IMG/VR virus record: IMGVR_UViG_3300048927_000308
Span: 26,091 to 90,090 of that record
Source of the DNA: a virus
Strand: one strand, 5' to 3'
Length of the DNA stretch: 64,000 bases
Shown: piece by piece, positions 40,080-48,800 of the stretch
Numbering within the stretch: position 1 is the stretch's first letter
Layout of the letters: each line of letters begins with the position of its first letter
Program-made: the position numbers and the translations under genes
The notes under the pieces: model-generated
Databases searched by the model: none
Seen by the model: only the letters and a program-made list of their open reading frames with translations
Told to the model about the DNA's origin: nothing

Positions 40080-40618
40080 TGAAGGTCACTTCTCCTGCTA
40101 GCATTCAAAATTTTTAATTTAGGGTGCCGTTCGCGTATGCGTTGGAACTGCTGATGCCACTTCATGACAGAGGTAACTGTTGGGTTACGCAAGCTGCCGC
40201 TGTGCGGGCCATGCCAGTGCGTTCCGTGGGCAATTGAACAGTCATATCCCAATAAAACGACGGTTTTTGCGCCCAACTCCTCGGCGAAGCTGATAGCCAT
40301 AGCACCACTGTTAAATCCTTCTTGCGGTCCGCAATAACGCCTGTATTCAAGTGCGTAGGACTTTGCTGCTGCTAAGTTGGCGGTTATCTTTCGAAACCGT
40401 CCAGTGGGCACCTCTTTGCGGTACTGCTTCCACCAGGCGAGATCACCGGCGAACAGAGCATAAATATTTTCAAAGAGCTGCCAGGTGTTGTTGACCGCGA
40501 TGATGGAGCAACCGCTCTTTTCCACTGCTGCACAGTCTTCAGGTGTCAGCGATGGACCGCTGGCTACACAAAAGACGGTTTCAGTCAGCGACTTCAGTTG
40601 CTGCGTTTTCTTCAGCAA
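40010..40618 (-). CDS. MptE/DUF115-like Rossmann protein, second copy
   Basis: 202 residues, TTG start with GGAGG 8 nt upstream. Motifs FCVASGPSLTPED, IIAVNNTWQLFE and VVLLGYDCSIAHGTHWHG match the neighbouring copy. Its last about 23 residues are read from the start of the next gene in another frame (70-nt overlap), so the natural C-terminus may have been altered by a frameshift. Confidence 0.7.
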   Translation of the reverse strand: MLKKTQQLKSLTETVFCVASGPSLTPEDCAAVEKSGCSIIAVNNTWQLFENIYALFAGDLAWWKQYRKEVPTGRFRKITANLAAAKSYALEYRRYCGPQEGFNSGAMAISFAEELGAKTVVLLGYDCSIAHGTHWHGPHSGSLRNPTVTSVMKWHQQFQRIRERHPKLKILNASRRSDLQCFPRINLNTVIASLSSAAAPAR

Positions 40619-40754
40619 ACTCAGCCTCCAGACGGCGGTACATTTCGTTTACCAGCCCGTCAACATGGCGTTCAATTTCAACTTGATTGCGGGGCATAAT
40701 GCCGGTGACGGCACCAGCGAGGTTAAGCGGATCATTCGGTTTGTTTGCGGCCAT
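40581..40754 (-). CDS. small acidic protein, unknown
   Basis: 57 residues from ATG 40754 (an upstream in-frame start at 40805 is possible). Helical end MYRRLEAEFAEENAATEV. Overlaps the downstream gene by 38 nt. Not recognised. Confidence 0.55.
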   Translation of the reverse strand: MAANKPNDPLNLAGAVTGIMPRNQVEIERHVDGLVNEMYRRLEAEFAEENAATEVAD

Positions 40755-40832
40755 TTTTCCCTCTGCAAAGCAATGTGATACGCCGGAGCGTAAAGGAAGT
40801 ATCATGTTAGATCTATTATACTAATAAAAATA

Positions 40833-41411
40833 TTATTTTTTATTAAGCGTGAGCCATTTACTTTCGTTCAACACTTGGTCGATCGTGTGCCCTTTGGGTA
40901 GGCTTACATACTCCAGAATGGCCGTAATAGCCTGCTCTGCACCGTATGCAAGCACTGCGTAATAACCTTGATTCCGCAATCGGTTTAACCATTCAATCTG
41001 TTCAGTTGATGGTCCTTTCCCGTCTGGTTCCTTCAGCTCCAGACGCATCCCGTGATATACCCCGCGCGGCATGTCCAGGGACATATCCGGGTAGCCCTTC
41101 TTTTGGCCCTCGGCTTTCATTTTCCCCGCTGTTGCTTTAGTACGTTTGCCGCCGTTTGGCGTCGCGTGAAGCAATTCGTATATTTCAGGGTGTTTACGCT
41201 CGAAGTAATCAAAAATAATGACCTGCTCGTAATGTTCCTGATTTCCTTTACGAAGATCTGGATTTTTGGCCAGCGCTGCCAGCGCTATTGCATGCGGTGA
41301 TGGCTCCTTGGTAGGAGCCAGGGACAAAAAGGGGTCGCTCTTCTTTGCTTTTTTACCGGCTTTCCGGGAGGCCGTGAACGCTTTAAATTCATCTTCTGTA
41401 AACCGAAGCAT
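40833..41411 (-). CDS. VRR-NUC nuclease
   Basis: 192 residues. From about residue 60: HEYEQ-type start (HYEQVIIFDYFERKHPE), the N-G-G-K-R turn, KKGYPDM, and RLELKEPDGKGPSTEQIEW, matching the VRR-NUC fold of the PD-(D/E)XK superfamily (D of PDM, E-x-K of LELKE). Probably a structure-specific endonuclease such as a Holliday-junction resolvase substitute. Confidence 0.88.
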   Translation of the reverse strand: MLRFTEDEFKAFTASRKAGKKAKKSDPFLSLAPTKEPSPHAIALAALAKNPDLRKGNQEHYEQVIIFDYFERKHPEIYELLHATPNGGKRTKATAGKMKAEGQKKGYPDMSLDMPRGVYHGMRLELKEPDGKGPSTEQIEWLNRLRNQGYYAVLAYGAEQAITAILEYVSLPKGHTIDQVLNESKWLTLNKK

Positions 41412-41414
41412 TTA

Positions 41415-41660
41415 TCAATCCAGGTCTGACGGGCGACGGCCATATTTCCGTGCCATTGCAGCTTGCTCTTCCCTATGCCAGGAAGCACAATCCGCATCGC
41501 AATAAATACCGCTAGTAATCGGCTCATCGCAATACTGGCATTTGCCTGTGTGTGTGCGGCTACATGACCGTGCCTGCTCACGTATCCCTTGAATGGCCAA
41601 ATCTTTGATAGTCTCTTCAACGTTGGCACTCAAATCGACTTCATCAGCATAATTAGACAT
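41415..41660 (-). CDS. small zinc-finger protein (DUF2116-like)
   Basis: 81 residues. C-Q-Y-C-D-E-P-I ... Y-C-D-A-D-C at about 42-60 is a four-Cys zinc finger. Rest helical and charged. Role unknown. Confidence 0.65.
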   Translation of the reverse strand: MSNYADEVDLSANVEETIKDLAIQGIREQARSCSRTHTGKCQYCDEPITSGIYCDADCASWHREEQAAMARKYGRRPSDLD

Positions 41661-41822
41661 CTAACGCCCTCCCTGGCGCAGGTTGCGCGCAGCCCGCAGG
41701 CTGGCCATTGGATCATAGGTCTTGCCGTTATCTTTCGGCTCTTTCAACTTTTTCCCGCGACGCTGTCGGTTATAGTCCCGCAAGAAATTAGTGTCACGAT
41801 CAGGGATGTCCCAAACACGCAT
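41661..41822 (-). CDS. small basic protein, unknown
   Basis: 53 residues, too short for usual calling. Starts MRVWDIPDRDTNFLRDYN and is strongly basic (NRQRRGKKLKEPK). The stop abuts the next gene. Under the C1 operator at 41884. Confidence 0.5.
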   Translation of the reverse strand: MRVWDIPDRDTNFLRDYNRQRRGKKLKEPKDNGKTYDPMASLRAARNLRQGGR

Positions 41823-41853
41823 ACTCTATATCTCGTTCGTTGTGGTTAAGGGA

Positions 41854-41881
41854 TGAAAAAAACGCCAAAATATGGCGTTTT
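41854..41881. terminator. bidirectional terminator between 41902 and 41822 genes
   Basis: AACGCCA/TGGCGTT stem with an AAAATA loop, runs of A on the left and T on the right. It lies between the operator at 41884 and the gene starting at 41822, another case of terminator directly before a gene. Confidence 0.75.
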
Positions 41882-41883
41882 AC

Positions 41884-41900
41884 ATATTAATTAGAGCAAT
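41884..41900 (-). promoter_or_regulatory. C1 operator
   Basis: Reverse match at 15 of 17 positions, ending 2 bp before the stop of the gene at 41902. Confidence 0.8.
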
Positions 41901-41901
41901 A

Positions 41902-42060
41902 TTAGTTAATATTTTTCGCATGCTCGTAGATCAGCACCAGGAAGTACAACAACGTGAACGTAACGCAGAAGGCGTTGAGACAAAACATGGCCACCTTGCC
42001 AAAGGTGACTTTTTCAGAGGGGTGATGCACATCGTTTCGCGGCATAGCGAAGTCTTTCAT
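41902..42060 (-). CDS. small single-pass membrane protein
   Basis: 52 residues from ATG 42060, after AAAGGA. C-terminal helix VAMFCLNAFCVTFTLLYFLVLIY. Its leader (42072-42113) carries the hairpin plus GCCAATCAATC element, under the C1 operator at 42142. Function unknown. Confidence 0.6.
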   Translation of the reverse strand: MKDFAMPRNDVHHPSEKVTFGKVAMFCLNAFCVTFTLLYFLVLIYEHAKNIN

Positions 42061-42141
42061 GGTCTGTATCCTTTGATTGATTGGCATGGGCCGCTGAAGC
42101 GTGCGGCCACAACCAAAATATATCAGACCATTAAAAAAATA

Positions 42142-42158
42142 CAATTTATTAGAGCAAA
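42142..42158 (-). promoter_or_regulatory. C1 operator
   Basis: Reverse match at 15 of 17 positions between the genes at 41902 and 42163, 82 bp upstream of the small membrane protein. Confidence 0.75.
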
Positions 42159-42162
42159 AATA

Positions 42163-42411
42163 TCAATCAGCAATAAGCAGCAGCGCGTTATCTTTGATAA
42201 TCTGGCCCCACTGCTCATGGCTGCGCTCACGGATAGCCTGGGGAATCGTGTTATCAGTGAAATCAATAATCGTACGCCATTCACCATCTTCTCGGCGGAG
42301 CTGAAATCCACGATTCAGCCCAACACGGCGAACTTCGACGCCAAACGGATCGGCATACTCCTGCAACGTTCTTAACGTTCCGTGTTTTACTTCGTGATAG
42401 CGTTTTTTCAC
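42163..42411 (-). CDS. small protein downstream of darB, unknown
   Basis: 82 residues, GTG start with GGGAGG upstream. FGVEVRRVGLNRGFQLRREDGEWRTI looks like a beta-rich small domain. Follows the next gene upstream by 4 bp. In P1 a gene ulx lies next to darB; identity not shown. Confidence 0.55.
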   Translation of the reverse strand: MKKRYHEVKHGTLRTLQEYADPFGVEVRRVGLNRGFQLRREDGEWRTIIDFTDNTIPQAIRERSHEQWGQIIKDNALLLIAD

Positions 42412-42415
42412 CTTT

Positions 42416-42847
42416 TCACCTCCCAGGTATTAAAATTTCCACTTCCAAATCGCATGACTCAAACGGGTAATCCTGATCGTCCACTTCCGGCGGTACCGGC
42501 AGTAGATGCCAGGCAGAATAAATCTGCCCATTATTAAACCGCTCCTGACTGTACAGCGTAGCAGCAAGAAGCGTTAACGCAGGGCGTTCAAACTTGTAGA
42601 TTTTGCGAATGTCGCGGTCAATAAGACGTCCAAAGTTACCGTAGCCGTGCTCCAGCAGCAGAGATTTGATCTCTGGCCAATACGGACCATAACTGCGATA
42701 AAGACGCGGGTTTTTAAGCAGACGTCCTCGCAGCCCCTTCAGGAAGAAATCAACATACTGCTCCTCGGTTTTACCCAAAAGCGCGGTGCGCAGCAGCCCT
42801 TCCAGATAGGTTTTGTTCGGCTTGATTGTATCAGATAGCGTTGCCAT
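42416..42847 (-). CDS. darB-linked protein, unknown
   Basis: 143 residues, helical with RLLKNPRLYRSYGPYWPEIK and LLLEHGYGNFGRLIDRDI. 32 bp after darB, likely cotranscribed. Not recognised. Confidence 0.6.
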   Translation of the reverse strand: MATLSDTIKPNKTYLEGLLRTALLGKTEEQYVDFFLKGLRGRLLKNPRLYRSYGPYWPEIKSLLLEHGYGNFGRLIDRDIRKIYKFERPALTLLAATLYSQERFNNGQIYSAWHLLPVPPEVDDQDYPFESCDLEVEILIPGR

Positions 42848-42879
42848 ACGGTCATTCGCCCGGTTCGCCGGGCGCTCCT

Positions 42880-45800
42880 TTATGCGTATTGGTTAATGAC
42901 GGCCAGTACATCTGCCGCATTGTGTTTCTTCTCAATAATCCACCAGTTGCCGGGGAAGTCGCTGTTTTTTGCCTTCGCCGGCAGCCAGCGCGCACCGAAT
43001 TTCTCTTTCAATTCGTCTTTGGCACGGAACAGCACGCCTTTCTGGCCAGAGGCCTCCTGAAGACCAAACACCTCGCCAGCTGCAAACTTCGGCGCATACA
43101 TCATTTTGAGGTCAGCGGTCGATACGCGGTAGTTGAGCCCCAGCGCCTGCGCGGTTCTGGTGGCATCGCCCTGCCCGACGGCGATCTCTTCCTGCTGTGC
43201 GTTACGCGCGGCGATCTCCTCTTCGGTGATGTTGCCCAGCGCAAGGTTGATGCGGTCGGCATCTTCCGCTTTCTGCTCGTCAGTGCGCCCCCGTAGCAAG
43301 TCAGCCACGCGGGTCAGCACATCGAGATAATTCTTCCGGGCGCTAAGCAGGGTCGGCGTTATCTCGCTCAGATCCACCAGCTTCAGAATTGCCAGGTCGG
43401 CGAACATGGCAACAAGATTATACGTCGGGTGATTGGTGGTCATGCCATATGCTGTTGGCATCTGCATAGAACCGTTCTGGTATGCGACCATGAATTTAGC
43501 GCCGTTATTAACTACCTCAGCGATTGCAGGGGTAATTTTGCTTGTTGCCACTGCGCCTTTGATGGCTGTCACCCAAGACTGCGCCAGCACTTCAACGGCA
43601 TGATCAAGATTCGCCTGACGTTCAGCGGCAATACGCGCGTTAGCGGCATCCATCGCGGCCTTAATCTCAGCCTTATTGCTGTAGACGCTGATCGCGCCAA
43701 ACTCTGACGTGCCCAGCTCGAAAGAAGACGCGCGGAACGGATAGCTGTTGAAGATGGCGTTGGCCACCTCCACCTCGGAATCGCCGTTACGCGTTGAACC
43801 TTCCGGAGCTGTCGCCGGAAGCTTAGCAATTTCGGCCACAATACGTTCCTGAATATCTTCAGGAGAAAGCGACTCGCCGTAGGAAGAGATCACGTCAAGG
43901 TAATCACTGCCAAATAGCTCGGTCAGAAAGGCCTCGGCGCTGTTAATTTTGTAGGTCTGGCCAGCGGCCATAAAGCCCAGCGCCCATTTTGCGATCGCTG
44001 ACTTCAGTGCGCCATCTGTACGGTCGGGATAGACAACGTTCTGTACGGTGTCGGAGCTGCTCACAAACTCCATCGTGTAGCCCTGGTCTGAGGTCTGCAT
44101 GGCGTAAGAGTCGGTAATTTTCAACATGCCACGCTGCTGGAAACGGTAAAAGTCGTCGCGGGAGATCAGAGCGTTTATGCCAGCAATCGACACGCCGCCG
44201 CTGATTTTACCCATAACGGCCGCCTCATCCGGGGTAACGTCAACCTGCTGTTGCAGCAACTTCACCGGCCAGGAGCTTGATTTGCTGCCCTTGCTGGAGA
44301 AAATCACTTCTACGTCCGCGCGCTGGGTGTCAAAATCCAGTGCTTTAATGAGAACGATGTCGCCGTTGTTCTCGTAATACTGCCCAACGCGCCAAGATTT
44401 ATCGCCAATCACCAGGAAGTCTTTGCCGTGGTTGATCAGGTCAGGATCCGCATTCACCAGTCCTTTATTGATCGCGTCTTCCACCAGCGGGCGCAGGCGC
44501 TTAATGTCGGTTGAAGCCTTTTTCGTGCGCGCCAGCAACTTCTCACGCTGGCTGATAGCGCTGGTGAGGGCGGCTTTACGGCGAATCGCCGTTTTAAGCG
44601 AGTTGCGGTATTGAGACAGCAGCAGACGATCGCTGCTATAAACACTGCCCCAGCGCGCCTTCCATTCTTCATTTTCTGCCGCTTTGGCCAGCACCAGCTG
44701 ACGGTAGCGCGCGACATCTGCGGTTGCCTCTTCCAGCTCGGTCTTGTTGTTTTCCAGCTGCACGGTCAGCGCTTCCACATCTTCGCCGGCGGCGTGCTGC
44801 GCTTTGATGTAGTTTTGCAGATCGACGGTGGCCTGTTCTTTCTGGCGGGCCAGCTGCGCGGCCTTCGCCTTATCCATCTGTACCTGCATCATCGCCAGGC
44901 GTTCCCCATCATTTTTGGCGGTGTACATCTGCATTTCGATCATGTCGTTGGCGTCGGCGTTTTCCATCTCCGATTTATCAGAGCGAAGAATATCGGAAAT
45001 CCAGCCCGCTTTGCGCTTCAGCGTCTTCAGGCGGTACTCGTCAAAAGAGCCTTTGCCGCAGTAGTAGTGGACACGCACACTGGCGCGGTTGGAACCCACC
45101 CGGGCGCCGCGTCCGTTACGCTGAGCAATGCTCGCAGGGGTCCACGGCAAAGTGAGGTGATGAATATCCGTCGTCCCGCGATGCAGGTTAATCCCTACTT
45201 CCGCTTTTTTGTTGCAGATAATGATCGGGGTGCGCCCTTCCTGGAAGTCGGCGGCGATTTTCTCCAGCCCGCCCAGCGACATCTCGTTTTGCTGCGCGAT
45301 ATACGCATCATAAAGCGCCATCTGCTCGTGGTATTTCGCCAGCTGCGCCTCGGTCGGTTCGTCCGGAAGGTCTTTCGGCGGCTTAACTGTCTTCAGCTTC
45401 TTACCGGATTTTCCAGCGTCGGCGACGGTCTGCGCGTTGAGGATGCCAACCTGCGACGAGTCGATATTCAACGCGTTGCAGATAATGCGTTTCAGCTTCT
45501 GGTGCTGCGTTTTTTCGTCAGTGAAAATGATCTGCTTACCTTCCGGGAAAAACTCTTTTAGCGTGGCGATCAGCTTCGCGTATTTCGGCGTTACCGGGTG
45601 CGTGATGGTGCGCTCGTCTATGCCGAACTTCGCCAGGCGCTTATTCACTTCCGGCTCGAATGCCTCCGGCACCTGAAGCTGGATGAAATCGCCTTTGTCG
45701 ATCAGCGAATATTGCGCCTGCTGCGTCACCGACTCATCGCTCTCGTCATCTTCGCTGGTGGCCTGTTTGGGCAGGCTGTCAGCCAGCTGCTGCACAGCGT

Positions 45801-48800
45801 CGGCGTACTCCGGCAGGAAACGATAGGTGATCCGGCGGTGGTACAGGTCCATATCCGTACAAACGCGGTCCATGTCGCGAATGATGGAGAAGATCGGACG
45901 CGCTTTCTCCTGCGTGGTCGTGCCGTCCTCCTGCACGATGGTAGCCATGCCATTATCGGCGTTGGCGGCAGCTTCGGCCTGTTTGCGCAGCTCCTCATAA
46001 GCATCCAGCTGCTCGGCGGTCAGCGGCGCATCCTGCTGGCGTTCATCCAGCTCGGGGATCTCCACGGTGTCTTTGACGTCTTCCGCTGTTTTCAGCGTCG
46101 TCCAACGGTGGAAAATGCCACGCAGCGCATCGAGGTTTTCAAAGCCAACCAGCGCCATTTTCTCTTCGACTTCACCGCTGATTTTCTGGACCGTCTCCAG
46201 GCGGGTTTTACCGAAGAATTTAACGAAGTCGTCCGGCCCGAAGATCCCCATTTTCTGCCAGAACTCTTTAGGCAGGACGTGTGACAGCATGTTGTAGGCG
46301 TCGATCGGGGTGTTCACTACCGGCGTGGCAGTCAGCAGGACCGGACCGCGGCCGCCGTTTTTCTTCATCAGGTAGGCGTTCTTGATCGCCATATCGCGCG
46401 CAGACTGCGCCACGGCACTGGTCGGCAGGTATGCCAGCTGGGAGGCCTCGCGCCCGTTTTTGTAGCTGTTGCGGTAGTTGTGCCCCTCGTCGGCGATAAC
46501 ACTGTCAAAGCCCATATCCTCAAAGTACGGGTATTTCTCCGCCTTCTCGGTACCGGTGTCTGAATACTCAGAAAGTACGCGCCGGCGTGCCGCTTCTTTG
46601 CGGTGAGAGTCGGACTCCATCGCGCTGGCCACACGCCCGGCCGCCACAAAGTCAAACAGCATATCTTCAGCGTGTTCGTCTACTGTTTCGTTACGCAGTG
46701 GGATACGGGCATACTGCTCTTTGGTAAACACCACGGCGCGGTAGTTGGAATGCGGGATCGCGTTCATGCGTGCCGTAATCGTCGCTTCGTCTGCCAGCTT
46801 CAGGCCATCACGCATTACCGGCGTGCCGTCGTCATTCATCACCTGCTTGCCGTTCTCATCGAGTACCGGCACCTGGCGGATATGATCGCCATCCATCAGC
46901 ACATCCAGACCGACAAAGAGGTAATTACTGAATGCCTGCTCGCTCAGGAACTCTTTTGTCTCGTAATACCAGTTTTCCAGGACGGACTTTGGTACCACGT
47001 ACGCGGTGCGGGTAGAGCGGCCATTTTCAAAATTGAATGCCTCAAGCGCCAGCGCGGTAGTGGTTTTGCCGAGTCCGGTACCGAAGCCCAGGATGCCGCG
47101 CCCATCTTCAGAGAGACGGCGAACCTCACTATTCTGGTAGTCAAATGGGTTGCGGCGGCCGCTGATACCGGTCAGGCCCAAAGAATTGCCGGAATGCTCA
47201 TACGGGATGTTGCTGTTGAAAACGTCGTTATATTTGGCTACCAGCTCGTCGTAGCGATCGTGGGTTTTGATCCACTTATTAAACTGGTCCTCCAGCAGCG
47301 CCGCCTGTTCACGATAGCCGTTCGCCGTCGCGCCATCCTTGCCGCCGATGCGCGCACCGTTGAGGTACTTTTCCAGCTGCGCAGGGAAGCCGGTAGCGTT
47401 GTCGCCGGACTTTTTATCCCATTCATAACGGATCTCGCCGCTTTCCTTATCCTTGCGCTGCACCACGCCGTAGCGGTGGCCAACAAAGAGGCCGTCGCCG
47501 CCGTGATAGGTTTCGGAAACCATCTCGTCGCCTTCCAGCTGCACCGACTGGACGTAGCGCAGATCCGGATAGCCGCTCTCCTGCAAAAACTCCAGGATAA
47601 CGGAGCGGTCAAACCAGCGGCTGTTGAGCTTGAAGCGAATGCTTTCGGCCGGGGTTTTAACGCGCTTCTCTTCGATGGCCGCCAGCTGGTTGAGGACATT
47701 GTTTTTTACTGCTCCGTCTGGCAGCTGCGCGAGAAAGGCCTGCTTGGGCGCGATGATTTCATTCAGATCGCCGCTGGTAGCGCGTGCGAACGGCACAATG
47801 CCGCCGTACGGTGAAACGGCAATGCCCGGAGTGTTGGCCAGCAGATCCAGCAGCTGGTCATCGCTGCCAGGGAGATCGCCGGTAAAGGCCTGCCGGAAGT
47901 CGTCCAGTTGGATAGGATCACGGGTGAGATCGCTGTACAGGTAGCGCAGCGTATCCTGATAGCTGGTGGAGTCGTAGCTGGCGCTATCGTCATGCGTCAC
48001 CAGCTTGCCGGTTAGCTCATCGGAGATCGTGCCGTCGAGCTTAATCGCACCTCGGAATGCAAACCATGCGCGCGCGCCGGAGCCGGAAAGCTTCGCGATC
48101 GGCCCACGACCCGGATTCCCGTATCGGTCAATTTCGGCCTGAATTTTGGCCACCAGCGATAAGCGGCGCTGCTCAATGTCGTATTCGCTTTGACCTGCGG
48201 CCTTCATATCCTGATATTCAATCAGCATGCGGCCAATCATCGCGCCACGATAGAGGCGATCGCGGTATTTCTCCGGTTGGCTGTTAATCCAGTCCACCAG
48301 CTGCACCATGTCATCGCTCATCGAGCTGGTGTACTGCTGGCGAACATTGGCCATCTGGTCAAAGGTCATCGCCAGGCGGCCTTCGGCGGTGGTCAGGTTG
48401 CGCTGAAGCGCTTCCCAGCTATCAGCGCCAAAACGTGCACTGTCGATCACCAGCTCTTTACCGGAGTCCGCCTCAATCCAGCGGCCACCAACGAAGGAAT
48501 GCCAGACGCCATTAATCAGACGCAGCTCCCTCTCATCAATAACGTCAGCGGTCGGCTGAGGCTCGTCAATATCCAGCATTGACCAGTTGATACGGCTGTC
48601 AAATCGGTGAATCAGCTTGGCCTTTAGCGCCTGGTTATCGATCTGGCCATCGGCGCGTACTTCAATGCGGCCCTGAAAACCTTTTTCCTGTGTGCCGTGA
48701 ACGAACCGGCGCCCGTCGCGCTCAAACCATTTGCCCGTGATGAATGTAGGCCAAAGGACGTTTGCCGCCTCCAACGTGCTTTCTTCCGCCAGGGCGACTC

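Noticed and set aside
40815-40831. Possible C1 operator near 40.8 kb
   Set aside because: ATTATACTAATAAAAAT differs at five positions including the core GCTC; AT-rich DNA gives such matches by chance.
44611-45561. 316-codon + strand frame inside darB
   Set aside because: It is fully antisense to the helicase part of DarB and shows low-complexity shadow composition.
46603-47814. 403-codon + strand frame inside darB
   Set aside because: Antisense to conserved helicase motifs of DarB; no promoter or ribosome site.
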